Positions 34,287 to 45,842 are shown, counted from the first letter of the stretch. The stretch is DNA of 64,000 nucleotides from Undibacterium sp. KW1 (GCF_009937955.1 NZ_AP018439.1:2418001-2482000); one strand, 5' to 3'. The notes: a model not told the origin generated them from the sequence alone. A program made the numbers and translations.

Positions 34287-35645
34287 ATGTCGGAAATAAA
34301 AAAAGCAGAAAAAATCGCTGGTGTGAAAGGGATGAATGACCTTTTACCGGATGACGCCCCGTTGTGGGAGTTGTTTGAAAATACTGTGCAATCTGTATTG
34401 AAGAGTTATGGCTTCCAGCAAGTCCGTACACCTATTGTCGAGCCTACTAATTTGTTCGCGCGTGGCCTTGGTGAAGTAACGGATGTCGTCGAAAAGGAAA
34501 TGTATTCCTTTGAAGATTCCATGAATGGCGACAAGCTGACTTTGCGCCCGGAAGGTACCGCCGGTGTCGTACGTTCTGCGATTGAACATAATCTTATTTA
34601 CGATGGTCCAAGGCGCTTGTGGTATACCGGTCCCATGTTCCGTCATGAAAAACCGCAGCGTGGTCGTTATCGTCAATTCCATCAGGTGGGCGCTGAGGCG
34701 CTGGGCTTCACCGGCCCGGACATTGATGCCGAACTGATTATGATGTGTCAGCGTTTCTGGGATGACCTGGGGCTGCAAAATGTGCGTCTGGAATTGAATT
34801 CCATTGGCGATGCAGAAGAACGCAATCAGCACAAGGCCGCGTTGATCGCTTATTTTGAACAACATCAGGACATTCTGGATGCCGAAGCAAAAAGGCGTTT
34901 GCTGACGAATCCCTTGCGTATTCTGGATACCAAAAATCCTGCCATGCAAGAGATGGTCAATGCGGCACCTAAATTGCTCGACTATCTGGGTGCAGAGTCA
35001 CTGGCCCACTTTGAAGGCGTGCAAAAGATTTTGCGTCATAACAGCATTCCATTTACCATCAATCCGCGTCTGGTGCGTGGGCTTGATTACTATAACCGCA
35101 CTGTCTTTGAATGGGTCACTGACGACCTCGGTTCCCAGGGCACAGTTTGTGCTGGCGGTCGTTATGATGCCTTGTTTGGTATTTTTGGTGGCAAGCCAAC
35201 ACCAGCCTGTGGTTTTGCCATGGGCATAGAACGTTTGCTGGAATTGATGAAAGCCAATGGCGACGTACATCAGCCTGCAATGTGCGATGCTTATCTGGTG
35301 CATCAGGGAGCAGAAGCACAAATGCAGGCGATGGTATTAAGTGAGCGTTTGCGTGATGCAGGTCTGGATGTTGTGTTACATTGCGCAACTGCCAATGGCG
35401 TAGGCAGTTTCAAATCCCAGATGAAAAAGGCTGACGGCAGCGGTGCGGCTTATGCTGTCATCATCGGTGAAGATGAGGCAAATAATAATACAGTGAGTAT
35501 CAAGGAGTTGCGCGCGGCTGACGCTGAAAATAATCAGGTTAACGTCCCGTTCGATACTGCGGTGGATTACCTGGTTGATCAAATTGCCGGTAGCGCTGAA
35601 GCAGATTGCTGTGATGATCCTCATCATCACCATGTACACCATTAA
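34287..35645 (+). CDS. hisS: Histidyl-tRNA synthetase with His-rich C-terminal tail
   Basis: Class II aminoacyl-tRNA synthetase charging tRNA-His. 452 residues. Motif 2 [19 protein letters not shown], the histidine A motif [11 protein letters not shown], and motif 3 [11 protein letters not shown] are all present, with the anticodon-binding domain from about residue 330. It ends in an unusual tail, [16 protein letters not shown] (residues 437-452), with two Cys, two Asp and six His, which looks like a metal-binding or sensing element. The catalytic core is normal. In an operon with ispG and the yfgM-like gene. Confidence 0.97.
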   Translation: MSEIKKAEKIAGVKGMNDLLPDDAPLWELFENTVQSVLKSYGFQQVRTPIVEPTNLFARGLGEVTDVVEKEMYSFEDSMNGDKLTLRPEGTAGVVRSAIEHNLIYDGPRRLWYTGPMFRHEKPQRGRYRQFHQVGAEALGFTGPDIDAELIMMCQRFWDDLGLQNVRLELNSIGDAEERNQHKAALIAYFEQHQDILDAEAKRRLLTNPLRILDTKNPAMQEMVNAAPKLLDYLGAESLAHFEGVQKILRHNSIPFTINPRLVRGLDYYNRTVFEWVTDDLGSQGTVCAGGRYDALFGIFGGKPTPACGFAMGIERLLELMKANGDVHQPAMCDAYLVHQGAEAQMQAMVLSERLRDAGLDVVLHCATANGVGSFKSQMKKADGSGAAYAVIIGEDEANNNTVSIKELRAADAENNQVNVPFDTAVDYLVDQIAGSAEADCCDDPHHHHVHH

Positions 35646-35687
35646 TCCATATTAAAAATATTTATAACATAGATAGACAAAGATACT

Positions 35688-36344
35688 ATGGCATACGATT
35701 TAGAAGAACAAGAGCAGTTAGATAACCTCAAGGCAATCTGGAAAAAATACGGCAACATGGCTACCTGGGGGCTGATCGTTGCCCTTGCTGCTTATGCTGG
35801 CTGGACCGCATGGACATCGCGTCAAAACACCCAGACTTTGCAAGCTTCTCAGTTGTATGAAGAAATGCAGAAGTCGGTTGTTGCCAAAGACAATGCCAAG
35901 GTGCTGGCAGTGACAGAGGATTTGAAAGCCAAATTTGCTTCTACTTCATATGCACCTATGGCTGCGCTGGTAGCAGCCAAGAGCGCATTTGATGCGAACG
36001 ATCTGAAGGCTGCCAAGAGCCAGTTGCAATGGGTGGCAGATACTTCCAAGGCTGATGAATACAAGGCTGTGGCAAGAATACGCCTGGCTGGTATAGCGCT
36101 GGATGAAAAAGCCTATGACGAGGCCCTGAAGCAATTGTCAGGTACTTTCCCCGCACAATTCGATGCTGATGTGCTGGATGCCAAAGGCGATGTCTATGTA
36201 GCGCAAAACAAGATCGAAGATGCGCGTACTGTGTATAAGTCAGCGCTGGAAAAAATGGCAGATAAAAGTCCAGGTCGTCAGGCTTTGCAAATGAAGCTGG
36301 ATGTCATCGGTGGTGCGGCAGATACTAAAGTTGTCAGTAAATAA
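35688..36344 (+). CDS. yfgM: YfgM-like ancillary SecYEG translocon / BAM-associated TPR protein
   Basis: Inner-membrane protein with a periplasmic TPR-like domain; E. coli YfgM is an ancillary partner of the SecYEG translocon and PpiD. 218 residues. It begins MAYDLEEQEQLDNLKAIWKK, the clear family start, followed by a membrane helix (TWGLIVALAAYAGWTAW, about residues 26-43) and helical repeats with Ala-rich segments. bamB begins 13 bases downstream, the usual hisS-yfgM-bamB-der order. Confidence 0.92.
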   Translation: MAYDLEEQEQLDNLKAIWKKYGNMATWGLIVALAAYAGWTAWTSRQNTQTLQASQLYEEMQKSVVAKDNAKVLAVTEDLKAKFASTSYAPMAALVAAKSAFDANDLKAAKSQLQWVADTSKADEYKAVARIRLAGIALDEKAYDEALKQLSGTFPAQFDADVLDAKGDVYVAQNKIEDARTVYKSALEKMADKSPGRQALQMKLDVIGGAADTKVVSK

Positions 36345-36356
36345 GGGGAATCATAT

Positions 36357-37517
36357 ATGCAATTTTCTGCCAAACTGCTCGTTGCGTCATCTGTATTCAT
36401 GGCAATGACGGGCTGTTCCACGCTGTCTTCGCTGAATCCATTTTCATCTAAATCTGACGCAAAAAATCAGCCAGCAGTTTTGACTGAGATCAAGTCCAGT
36501 CTGGCGATTAAACCCAGTTGGACAGTGGCAATTGGTACTGCGGGTAACTACCTCTTTACTCCTGCAGCCTATGCGCAAAATGTCTATGTGGCTGCGGCTG
36601 ACGGCACGCTGGCACGCATAGAGGTGGCGACTGGCCGCACGGTCTGGCGTATCAATGCGGGTACCCGTTTGACGGCAGGTGTTGGCGTTGATGGTACAAC
36701 TGTTGCTGTTGCAGGTGAAAAAGGCCAGGTATTGGCATTTGATCTGGACGGCAAATTGCGCTGGAAAACCCAGAGTACAAATGAAATTTTATCTGCCCCA
36801 GCGGTTGGTCAGGGTCTGGTTGTGGTTCGCAGTATAGACAACAAGGTCAGTGCTTATGATCTCACTAACGGTGAACGCAAGTGGTCAATAGAGCGTCCTT
36901 TGCCTCCTTTGACTTTGCGTCTTGCTCCTGGCATCGTGATGCAGGGGCAGCAGGCAATTGTCGCCATGCCGGGTGGACGTATGTCTTCACTGGCGCTGAA
37001 TAATGGCGGTTTGCGCTGGGAGGCAACAGTCGGCGAGCCCAAGGGTGCTACTGAACTCGAGCGTGTCGCCGACGTTTCGGGTGCGCCAGTGATCCTGGGT
37101 AACGATATTTGTGCCAGTTCTTATCAGGGCAGGGTGGCTTGTTTTGATGTGGCTACCGGTGCTTTGCGCTGGGCCAAACCTTTGTCCAGCGAGGTTGGTG
37201 TCAGTGTTGACGAGCGCTTTGTGTTTGCCTCAGATGTTGCTGGTGCCGTAAATGCCTTTGCCCGCAACGGTGGCGCAAGTGCCTGGCGGAATGACAAGCT
37301 CAGCTATCGTCGTTTGTCAGCACCAATTTCGTATGACCGTGCAGTTGCGGTCGGCGATTTCGCAGGTTATGTCCACTTCCTGTCAAGGGAAGATGGTTCT
37401 TTCATCGGACGTGTTACTACCGATGGTAGTCAGATTTTAGCAGCGCCTTTGGTGGTCGATGCTAAACTGATCGTTCAAACAAAATCAGGATCAGTGGTTG
37501 CTCTTGCAACCGAGTAA
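36357..37517 (+). CDS. bamB: Outer membrane protein assembly factor BamB
   Basis: Lipoprotein of the BAM complex that inserts beta-barrel proteins. 386 residues. The lipobox is MTGC (Cys about residue 21). The rest is an eight-bladed beta-propeller of PQQ-like repeats, seen in [40 protein letters not shown] and [17 protein letters not shown]. der follows 5 bases after the stop. Normal size. Confidence 0.95.
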   Translation: MQFSAKLLVASSVFMAMTGCSTLSSLNPFSSKSDAKNQPAVLTEIKSSLAIKPSWTVAIGTAGNYLFTPAAYAQNVYVAAADGTLARIEVATGRTVWRINAGTRLTAGVGVDGTTVAVAGEKGQVLAFDLDGKLRWKTQSTNEILSAPAVGQGLVVVRSIDNKVSAYDLTNGERKWSIERPLPPLTLRLAPGIVMQGQQAIVAMPGGRMSSLALNNGGLRWEATVGEPKGATELERVADVSGAPVILGNDICASSYQGRVACFDVATGALRWAKPLSSEVGVSVDERFVFASDVAGAVNAFARNGGASAWRNDKLSYRRLSAPISYDRAVAVGDFAGYVHFLSREDGSFIGRVTTDGSQILAAPLVVDAKLIVQTKSGSVVALATE

Positions 37518-37522
37518 TAATA

Positions 37523-38866
37523 ATGAAGCCGGTTATCGCACTTATAGGCCGACCTAACGTCGGCAAATCCACGCTGTTCAATCGGCTCACCCGTTCACGC
37601 GACGCTTTGGTCGCAGATTTACCTGGCTTGACCAGGGACAGGCATTACGGCGAAGGCCGTGTTGGTGAACGCCCTTTTCTGGTGATTGACACTGGCGGTT
37701 TCGAGCCTGTCGCCAAAGAAGGCATCATGCATGAAATGGCCAAGCAGACCAAGCAGGCTGTGGCTGAAGCAGATGTTGTTGTTTTTATCGTCGATGGTCG
37801 TCAGGGTCTGACACCGCATGACAAAACCATCACGGATTTCCTGCGCAAATCAGGCCGCTCCGTCATGCTGGTGGTAAATAAGGCCGAGGGCATGAAATAT
37901 ACCTCGGTCACTGCAGATTTTTATGAACTGGGTCTTGGCGATCCTTATGTGATCTCTGCCGCACACGGTGATGGTGTAGCAGATCTGGTCGAAGAAATGG
38001 TTGATATCGCCTTCGCCCAGCGCCCTGAGGAAGTTGAAGAGCCTGAATCCCAGGTTCGCGGCATCAAGATTGCCATCGTTGGCCGTCCCAATGTCGGTAA
38101 ATCGACACTCGTGAATACCCTGCTGGGTGAAGAACGGGTCATCGCTTTCGATATGCCTGGTACCACTCGCGACTCGATAGAAATCCCTTTCGAGCGTGAT
38201 GGCGTGCATTATTCCCTGATTGACACCGCTGGTATACGTCGCCGTGGCAAGGTTTTTGAGGCCATAGAGAAATTCTCTGTCGTTAAAACCCTGCAATCGG
38301 TGTCGGAAGCCAACGTAGTCTTGTTGTTGCTGGACGCACAGCAGGACATTTCAGAGCAGGATGCCCATATTGCAGGCTTCATCCTGGAATCTGGTCGTGC
38401 GCTGGTAGTTGGCGTCAATAAGTGGGATGGTTTGCAAAGTGACAGGCGCGATGAGATCAAGATGGACATAGAGCGCAAACTGAATTTCCTGACATTTGCC
38501 AAATTCCACTTCATTTCAGCCTTGAAATCGACTGGTATAGGTCCTCTGATGAAATCCATTGATGCTGCTTATGCTGCTGCGATGGTTAATTTATCTACGC
38601 CCAAACTCACACGTGCCCTGATTGAAGCAGTAGAACATCAACAACCCAAGCGCAAGGGCTCTATCCGTCCCAAGTTGCGCTATGCGCATCAGGGTGGGCA
38701 AAATCCGCCTATTATTGTCATTCACGGCAATGCACTTGAGGCAGTGGGTGATGTGTATAAGCGTTATCTCGAAAAACACTTCCGCGAAACGTTTTCACTC
38801 ACTGGTACTCCTTTGCGAATAGAAATGCGTTCTGGCAAGAATCCGTTTGACAAGTCGTCGAAGTAA
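37523..38866 (+). CDS. der: Ribosome biogenesis GTPase Der (EngA)
   Basis: Essential double GTPase needed for 50S subunit maturation. 447 residues with two G domains, each beginning with GRPNVGKST (about residues 8-16 and 187-195), the switch motifs DLPGLTRDR and DMPGTTRDS, NKxD motifs VNKAEG (degenerate) and VNKWDG, and a C-terminal KH-like domain ending [19 protein letters not shown]. Last gene of the hisS-bamB-der unit; a 199-base gap with a likely promoter precedes hfq. Confidence 0.97.
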   Translation: MKPVIALIGRPNVGKSTLFNRLTRSRDALVADLPGLTRDRHYGEGRVGERPFLVIDTGGFEPVAKEGIMHEMAKQTKQAVAEADVVVFIVDGRQGLTPHDKTITDFLRKSGRSVMLVVNKAEGMKYTSVTADFYELGLGDPYVISAAHGDGVADLVEEMVDIAFAQRPEEVEEPESQVRGIKIAIVGRPNVGKSTLVNTLLGEERVIAFDMPGTTRDSIEIPFERDGVHYSLIDTAGIRRRGKVFEAIEKFSVVKTLQSVSEANVVLLLLDAQQDISEQDAHIAGFILESGRALVVGVNKWDGLQSDRRDEIKMDIERKLNFLTFAKFHFISALKSTGIGPLMKSIDAAYAAAMVNLSTPKLTRALIEAVEHQQPKRKGSIRPKLRYAHQGGQNPPIIVIHGNALEAVGDVYKRYLEKHFRETFSLTGTPLRIEMRSGKNPFDKSSK

Positions 38867-38974
38867 GCTCGTTCAGTTAAGTCTGCTGGCAAGTATTAAA
38901 ATGTAAGAAAATGCTTGGTTGATCTCCTTTTGCAGTGAAATTTAAGCAAGAGATATGCAATTAAGATGAAAATA

Positions 38975-38994
38975 GATTACATTACTTTGTAATC
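38975..38994. repeat. Inverted repeat GATTACA-N6-TGTAATC upstream of hfq
   Basis: Perfect 7-bp arms with a 6-base spacer, 72 bases before the hfq start codon in an AT-rich promoter region. Its symmetry and position suggest a binding site for a dimeric regulator. No terminator-like T run. A precise hfq promoter could not be assigned. Confidence 0.4.
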
Positions 38995-39065
38995 AACTTC
39001 TGGGAATACTTGTATTATGATAAGTAGTCCCCAACTCCTAATCACAACAACACAATGGAGCTGTT

Positions 39066-39302
39066 ATGAGCAATAAAGGGCAATTATTACAAGACCCATT
39101 TCTGAACGCTTTGCGTAAAGAACATATTCCTGTATCAATTTATCTGGTCAATGGCATCAAATTGCAGGGCCATATCGAATCTTTCGACCAGTATGTGGTT
39201 TTGCTGCGTAATACTGTGACACAAATGGTTTACAAGCATGCTATTTCTACCGTTGTACCAGCACGCGCAGTCAGCATTAACACCGAGCCAGAGGCAGAGT
39301 AA
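39066..39302 (+). CDS. hfq: RNA chaperone Hfq
   Basis: Hexameric Sm-like protein that helps small RNAs pair with mRNAs. 78 residues. The Sm1 region [38 protein letters not shown], and the Sm2 motif [12 protein letters not shown] are all typical; the distal and proximal RNA-binding residues (Gln8, Tyr25, Lys56-type positions) appear conserved. The C-terminal tail is short, normal for betaproteobacteria. Ribosome binding site GGAG lies 5 bases before the ATG. Followed 3 bases later by the hflX region, the conserved hfq-hflX-hflK-hflC operon. Confidence 0.98.
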   Translation: MSNKGQLLQDPFLNALRKEHIPVSIYLVNGIKLQGHIESFDQYVVLLRNTVTQMVYKHAISTVVPARAVSINTEPEAE

Positions 39303-39332
39303 TTTTTGAGTAATGAAATAAAGAAGCCGTCC

Positions 39333-40460
39333 ATGCGCGCCGCTTTAGTCGGCGTGGATTTTGGTAAGGACGACTTTGCCGCCAGCCTGGAAGAACTCTC
39401 TTTGCTTTCGCAGTCCGCGGGGGCAGAGCCGGTTACAACCATCACTTGCAAACGATCAAGCCCTGATGCTGCTTTTTTTGTCGGCAGCGGCAAGGCGGAT
39501 GAGATTGCGCATGCTGTTGCCGACGCTACGCTGGATATAGTCATTTTTAATCATGCACTCTCGCCGGCGCAACAGAGGAATCTGGAGCGCCACCTGAAGG
39601 TGAGGGTGGTTGATCGTACCAGCCTGATCCTGGATATTTTTGCTCAACGTGCCCAAAGTCATGAAGGTAAGGTTCAGGTGGAATTGGCTCAGTTGCAACA
39701 TCTGGCCACGCGATTGATACGTGGCTGGACGCATCTGGAAAGACAAAAAGGTGGTATAGGTTTGCGCGGCCCAGGCGAGACTCAGCTTGAGACTGACCGC
39801 CGCTTGCTGGGGGAGCGTGTCAAAATGCTCAAACAAAAGCTCGATAAGCTACATAAGCAAAGGGAAACCCAGAGACGTTCGCGTGGCCGTAGTAATACCT
39901 TGTCGGTTTCTCTGGTCGGTTATACCAATGCGGGTAAGTCCAGTCTGTTTAATACTATGACCAAGGCAGGCGCTTATGCCGCCAATCAATTATTTGCAAC
40001 GCTGGATACTACTTCGCGCCGCTTGTACCTGGGCGATGCGGGTAATATCGTCATTTCTGATACGGTTGGTTTTATTCGTGAATTGCCTCATCAACTCGTT
40101 GCAGCGTTCAGGGCAACATTGGAAGAAACGATACATGCCGATTTGCTCTTGCATGTCGTAGATGCAAGTAGTCCTGTAAGGTTTGACCAGATACAACAAG
40201 TCAATCAGGTGCTTGAAGAAATCGGCGCGGATCACATACCACAGATACTTGTGTGGAATAAGATAGATCTTGCTGAGCTGGAGCCTTCGGTCGAGGTAGA
40301 TGAGTGTGATAAAATCCAGAGGGTTTTTTTGAGTGCCCGCACCGGAGCAGGTATAGGTTTGTTACGCGAAGCTATCGCCGAATTCGCACTGGCAAAAACG
40401 TCTGGCATTGCGCAAACGGCAACGCCAGAGGCAGTTGATGCACGCTTTGATTTTCAGTAG
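39333..40460 (+). CDS. hflX: Ribosome-associated GTPase HflX
   Basis: GTPase that splits stalled or heat-damaged ribosomes. The frame opens at TTG 39306, but the ATG at 39333 is chosen because AAGAAG lies 6 bases before it and the conserved region begins there (MRAALVGVDFG); this gives 375 residues. Motifs: the N-terminal HflX domain with SPAQQRNLERHLKVRVVDRT, GGIGLRGPGETQLETDRR, and the G domain VGYTNAGKSSLF, DTVGFIRELP, WNKIDL. Stop at 40458 lies 70 bases before the hflK start. Part of the hfq-hflX-hflKC cluster. Confidence 0.94.
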   Translation: MRAALVGVDFGKDDFAASLEELSLLSQSAGAEPVTTITCKRSSPDAAFFVGSGKADEIAHAVADATLDIVIFNHALSPAQQRNLERHLKVRVVDRTSLILDIFAQRAQSHEGKVQVELAQLQHLATRLIRGWTHLERQKGGIGLRGPGETQLETDRRLLGERVKMLKQKLDKLHKQRETQRRSRGRSNTLSVSLVGYTNAGKSSLFNTMTKAGAYAANQLFATLDTTSRRLYLGDAGNIVISDTVGFIRELPHQLVAAFRATLEETIHADLLLHVVDASSPVRFDQIQQVNQVLEEIGADHIPQILVWNKIDLAELEPSVEVDECDKIQRVFLSARTGAGIGLLREAIAEFALAKTSGIAQTATPEAVDARFDFQ

Positions 40461-40527
40461 TCCAACCCACTATTCATTGGATAGCGACAGAATGCTTGTT
40501 TCATTTCTCAAAAGAATTGGTTTGACC

Positions 40528-41757
40528 ATGTCCATAAATGATCCGCAATGGGGGCGTGGTTCACAAAACAATAATCAAAATAATAATAAGCCCGATGGCA
40601 AAAAACCACCGGATGGCCCACCTGATCTTGATCAGTTATGGAAAGACTTTACCCAGAAATTGGGGCGTCTGTTTGGGCAAAATGGTGGTGGCGATAATGG
40701 TGGCAATTTTTCACCAGACTCATCTGGCGCTAAAGTTGGCGCATCCCTGATTGTTGCCGTAATCGCGCTGGTATGGTTGTCCAGTGGTTTTTTCATCGTG
40801 CAAGAAGGGCAAACTGCTGTCATCACGACATTTGGTAAATTCAGCCATCAGACTTCTGCCGGCTTTAACTGGCGCTGGCCTTATCCTGTCCAAGGACATG
40901 AGATAGTCAATCTGTCGCAAGTCAGAACGGTGGAGATAGGCTACAAAAAAGGCTCAAAAGAGCGCGAATCCCTGATGTTGACTGATGATGAAAACATCGT
41001 CGATATTCAGTTTGCTGTCCAGTACACCTTGAACAATGCCGCAGACTGGCTGTATAACAACCGTGATCAGGAAGAGATGATACTTCAGGTCGCAGAAACT
41101 GTTGTCCGCGAGGTCGTCGGTAAAAGCTCCATGGATTTTGTCTTGTATGAAGGTCGTGAAAAAATAGCACTTGATGTCAGTGCAGGCATGCAAAAAATCC
41201 TGAATGCGTATGGTTCAGGTGTGCTGGTGGCGCAAGTGACCATGCAAAACGTGCAGGCACCTGAGCAGGTCCAGGCTGTTTTTGAAGATGCGCAAAAAGC
41301 AAAGCAGGATAAAGAGCGCCTGAAAAATGAAGGCATAGCTTATGCCAATGATGTTATTCCAAAGGCACGTGGTGAGGCGTCCCGCATGATACAAGAGGCA
41401 GAAGCATACAAAGGAAGTATCGTTGCCAATGCTCAGGGTAATGCTTCACGCTTCCAACAAGTGCTGGTTGAGTATCAAAAAGCGCCTGCCATTACCAGGG
41501 ACAGGATGTACCTGGAAACCATGCAGCAAATATTTGCCAATACCAGCAAGGTGATGATGGATACCAAGACTGGTAATAATATGATTTATCTGCCTCTGGA
41601 TAAAATCCAGGGTGATCAGGCAGCGAAAGTCGCGCCGGCGGCTCCTGCACAGGTAACTATTCCTGCAGCAGAGCAGATACCTACCGTGGAAATGCGTTAT
41701 GGCAAGGATGGAAGATCAAAAGATAACCGTGATACACGCGAAAGGGAGGGCAGATAA
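40528..41757 (+). CDS. hflK: FtsH protease activity modulator HflK
   Basis: SPFH-domain membrane protein that with HflC forms a large complex caging FtsH. From the ATG at 40528 it has 409 residues and begins MSINDPQWGRG, the usual betaproteobacterial start; in-frame ATG 40492 (MLVSFLKRIGLT) is a possible alternative. An Asn/Gly-rich cytoplasmic segment is followed by the membrane helix ASLIVAVIALVWLSSGFFIV, the SPFH/band-7 domain (GQTAVITTFGKFSHQTSAGF) and a helical part with AQKAKQDKERLKNEG. The stop shares a base with the hflC start, so the partner subunits are translated together. Confidence 0.94.
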   Translation: MSINDPQWGRGSQNNNQNNNKPDGKKPPDGPPDLDQLWKDFTQKLGRLFGQNGGGDNGGNFSPDSSGAKVGASLIVAVIALVWLSSGFFIVQEGQTAVITTFGKFSHQTSAGFNWRWPYPVQGHEIVNLSQVRTVEIGYKKGSKERESLMLTDDENIVDIQFAVQYTLNNAADWLYNNRDQEEMILQVAETVVREVVGKSSMDFVLYEGREKIALDVSAGMQKILNAYGSGVLVAQVTMQNVQAPEQVQAVFEDAQKAKQDKERLKNEGIAYANDVIPKARGEASRMIQEAEAYKGSIVANAQGNASRFQQVLVEYQKAPAITRDRMYLETMQQIFANTSKVMMDTKTGNNMIYLPLDKIQGDQAAKVAPAAPAQVTIPAAEQIPTVEMRYGKDGRSKDNRDTREREGR

Positions 41758-42659
41758 TGAATAAGTTTGCTACTTTCCTCATTGCCATCTGTGGTGCAAT
41801 TTTAATTGCTTATTCGACTATTTTTGTTGTTGATCAGCGTTCGCACGCGATTGTCTTTGCTTTGGGTGAAGTCAAGTCTGTCATCAGTGAGCCTGGCTTG
41901 CACTTCAAGTTGCCACCACCATTTCAGAATGTCTTGTTGCTGGATAAACGTATCCTGACTATTGATACGAATACTGGTGATCGTTTTGTCACGTCCGAAA
42001 AGAAGAACATCCTGGTTGATTCGTATGTGAAGTGGCGTATCAAGGACCCACGTCTGTATTTCGTCAGCTTCAATGGCGAAGAACGCAGAGCGCAAAACAG
42101 GATGTTGCAAATCATCAAGGCTGCCTTGAATGATGAAATTACCAAGCGTAAAGTAGGCGAAGTAATATCTACACAGCGTGGCAAGGTCATGGACGCCATC
42201 AAGAAAAAGGTTTCTGACGAAACCAAGCAGATAGGTGTGGAAATTATAGATGTGCGCCTCAAGCGTGTTGATTACGTAGAGCAAATCAATAATTCGGTGT
42301 ATGAACGCATGAAGGCCGAGCGTACCCGTGAAGCAAATGGTCTGCGCTCTACCGGTGCAGCTGAAAAAGAAGAAATCAGCGCAGATGCTGATAAGCAAAG
42401 ATTGGTGATCAAGGCTGAAGCTTATCGTGAAGCGCAAAAGATACGCGGTGCAGGTGACGCTGAAGCTTCACAGATTTATGCGCAGGCGTTTGGTCAAAAT
42501 CCAGAATTTTATAAGTTCTATCGCAGCCTTGAGGCGTATACTGCGTCATTCAAGAACAAGAGTGATGTCTTGGTAGTGGATCCAAACTCTGAGTTCTTTA
42601 AATATTTTAAGAGCCCTTCTTCGGTAGGTGGTAATGCTCCTGCTGCAAAGGGTAAGTAA
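41757..42659 (+). CDS. hflC: FtsH protease activity modulator HflC
   Basis: Partner of HflK in the membrane complex that modulates FtsH. 300 residues. One N-terminal membrane helix (FATFLIAICGAILIAYSTIF) and the SPFH domain with VVDQRSHAIVFALGEVKSVI, DSYVKWRIKDPRLYFVSF, VEIIDVRLKRVDYVEQINNS, then a charged helix and AEAYREAQKIRGAGDAEASQ. The start ATG overlaps the hflK stop by one base. A perfect 21-bp stem-loop follows before hisZ. Confidence 0.96.
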   Translation: MNKFATFLIAICGAILIAYSTIFVVDQRSHAIVFALGEVKSVISEPGLHFKLPPPFQNVLLLDKRILTIDTNTGDRFVTSEKKNILVDSYVKWRIKDPRLYFVSFNGEERRAQNRMLQIIKAALNDEITKRKVGEVISTQRGKVMDAIKKKVSDETKQIGVEIIDVRLKRVDYVEQINNSVYERMKAERTREANGLRSTGAAEKEEISADADKQRLVIKAEAYREAQKIRGAGDAEASQIYAQAFGQNPEFYKFYRSLEAYTASFKNKSDVLVVDPNSEFFKYFKSPSSVGGNAPAAKGK

Positions 42660-42688
42660 CACTCGCCACTGTAAATAGTGACTGTAGT

Positions 42689-42733
42689 GACAAACAGCGA
42701 TCTGCACAAATTTTGTGCAGATCGCTGTTTGTC
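42689..42733. repeat. Perfect 21-bp inverted repeat between hflC and hisZ
   Basis: A 45-base element: left arm starts GACAAACAGCGATCTGCACA (42689), right arm ends at 42733 and is its exact reverse complement, with a 3-base ATT loop. It begins 30 bases after the hflC stop and ends 41 bases before the hisZ ATG. No T run directly follows either arm on the plus strand, so it is not a standard intrinsic terminator, although it could still attenuate, protect mRNA ends or be an RNase III target. The length and perfection are striking for such a short gap. Confidence 0.9.
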
Positions 42734-42774
42734 GGATAGACTCAACCAATTTCTTGTTTTTTTGATTGTTCTTC

Positions 42775-43926
42775 ATGCCGAATTGGCTTTTACCTGAAAA
42801 TATTGCTGATATCCTGCCGTCCGAAGCGCGCAAGATAGAAGAATTGCGCCGTGTTCTCCTGGACAATTTCAGACTGTATGGCTACGAGCTGGTCATGCCG
42901 CCCATGCTGGAATACATAGAGTCCTTGCTGACCGGTGCCGGTCAGGATATGGATTTGCGTACCTTCAAACTGGTAGATCAAATCTCTGGCCGTACCATGG
43001 GCCTGCGGGCTGACATGACCACGCAAGTAGCCCGTATTGATGCGCATCTCTTAAACCGCCGTACTGTTACCCGTCTTTGCTATGCGGGCAGTGTCCTGCA
43101 TACCAAGCCTTCTGGTCTGCACGCCACACGCGAGCCTTTGCAAATCGGCGCAGAAATTTATGGCCATGCTGGCCTGGAGGCGGATGCTGAAATCCAGGAA
43201 CTGGTATTGGCTTGTCTGGCACTTGCGCATGTAAAAGATGTCAGGCTGGATATGTGTCATGTCGGTGTCTTGCGTGCCTTGCTGGCGGCAGATCCGCTCG
43301 CCAAAGCGCAGGAAAATACTCTGTATGCCTTGCTGGAGGCAAAGGATTTGCCTAGCATCGATAAGCTGAGCAAGAATTTTTCACCCGAGGTGCGTGCTGC
43401 ATTAATGGTTTTGCCAGGTTTATATGGCGATATTTCCGTTATCCAGAAAGCGCGTGCGGTACTGCCTGCATTTGAAGGCATACAGACCGCGCTCGACGAA
43501 CTGGAGCATCTGGTGCGTTTGACTGGCACAACCCATGTCACGATAGATCTCGCTGATTTGCGTGGCTACCACTATCATAGTGGGGTGATGTTCAATGTGT
43601 TTGTACCAGGTTTGCCAAACGCGGTGGCCCGTGGTGGTCGGTACGACCATGTGGGCGAGGCTTTTGGACGCTCACGTCCGGCGACTGGATTTTCCCTGGA
43701 TTTGCGTGAGCTGGCGCGTCTGCTGCCATCCGCAGAGAGAAAGGATGCGATCCGGGCTCCCTGGGGTAGTGACCCTGCATTGCGGGCAAAGATCGTAGAG
43801 CTGCGTAGTGAAGGTGAGATCGTTATTCAAAGCTTGCCTGGGCACGAGAACGAACAAGACGAATTTGACTGCAATCGCGCGCTCATTTTCGATGCAGGTA
43901 AATGGATTCTTCAAAATGTAGGTTGA
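42775..43926 (+). CDS. hisZ: ATP phosphoribosyltransferase regulatory subunit HisZ
   Basis: Class II synthetase-like subunit that activates short-form HisG in histidine biosynthesis. The ATG at 42775 ([20 protein letters not shown]) gives 383 residues and is preferred over TTG 42766. The HisRS-like fold is seen in [47 protein letters not shown] and RGGRYDHVG. It lacks the anticodon-binding domain of real HisS. Genes for the catalytic subunit HisG are not in the window. purA follows 3 bases after the stop. Confidence 0.94.
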   Translation: MPNWLLPENIADILPSEARKIEELRRVLLDNFRLYGYELVMPPMLEYIESLLTGAGQDMDLRTFKLVDQISGRTMGLRADMTTQVARIDAHLLNRRTVTRLCYAGSVLHTKPSGLHATREPLQIGAEIYGHAGLEADAEIQELVLACLALAHVKDVRLDMCHVGVLRALLAADPLAKAQENTLYALLEAKDLPSIDKLSKNFSPEVRAALMVLPGLYGDISVIQKARAVLPAFEGIQTALDELEHLVRLTGTTHVTIDLADLRGYHYHSGVMFNVFVPGLPNAVARGGRYDHVGEAFGRSRPATGFSLDLRELARLLPSAERKDAIRAPWGSDPALRAKIVELRSEGEIVIQSLPGHENEQDEFDCNRALIFDAGKWILQNVG

Positions 43927-45243
<1,317 letters not shown>

Positions 45244-45260
45244 GAAGGAACAATAAAAAC

Positions 45261-45800
45261 ATGAATATGCCTGCATCTACAGACAAGGACTTATGGGTTT
45301 CCTGGGAAGCCTATCATCGTTCCATCGAGCAGCTTGCATTGAAAGTGCATGAGTCTGGCTGGAAATTTGATCAAGTCCTGTGTCTTGCCCGTGGTGGCTT
45401 GCGCCCTGGTGATATTTTCTCCAGGATATTTGACGTGCCTCTGGCGATTTTATCGACCAGTTCCTATCGCGAAGAGTCAGGTACCGTACAGGGCACTCTG
45501 GATATAGGAAAGTATATTTCCATGACCAAGGGTGCGTTGCAAGGTAAAGTTTTGGTGGTCGATGATCTGGTCGATTCTGGCGTTACTCTGGAAAAAGTAC
45601 TTGTGCATTTGCGTGAGAATTTCCCGGCTGTGACTGAAGTAAAATCGGCTGTGATCTGGTACAAGGCATGTTCATCAGTGGCTCCGGATTACTATCTGGA
45701 CTATCTGGCGAACAATCCATGGATACACCAGCCTTTTGAAGAGTATGACAGTATCAGGCCTCATCAGTTGAATGCCTGGTTGAAAAAGGGCGCAGCCTAA
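45261..45800 (+). CDS. Purine phosphoribosyltransferase (XGPRT/HPRT-like, COG2236)
   Basis: Transfers phosphoribosyl from PRPP to a purine base in salvage. 179 residues. The PRPP-binding motif VLVVDDLVDSGVT is at about residues 94-106; CLARGGLRPGDIFSRIF lies upstream, and the C-terminus has WIHQPFEEYD. It resembles the COG2236 group of predicted purine phosphoribosyltransferases found next to purA; whether it prefers hypoxanthine, guanine or xanthine cannot be read from sequence. A strong intrinsic terminator follows, closing the unit that began upstream with hisZ. Confidence 0.86.
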   Translation: MNMPASTDKDLWVSWEAYHRSIEQLALKVHESGWKFDQVLCLARGGLRPGDIFSRIFDVPLAILSTSSYREESGTVQGTLDIGKYISMTKGALQGKVLVVDDLVDSGVTLEKVLVHLRENFPAVTEVKSAVIWYKACSSVAPDYYLDYLANNPWIHQPFEEYDSIRPHQLNAWLKKGAA

Positions 45801-45812
45801 CTGACAGTTATG

Positions 45813-45842
45813 AAAACGGAAGCAATTTGCTTCCGTTTTTTT
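45813..45842 (+). terminator. Rho-independent terminator after the purine phosphoribosyltransferase
   Basis: Stem AAACGGAAGC / GCTTCCGTTT with a short loop (AATTT), directly followed by a run of seven or eight T. It lies 13 bases after the stop codon and closes the hisZ-purA operon. Classic form. Confidence 0.92.
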
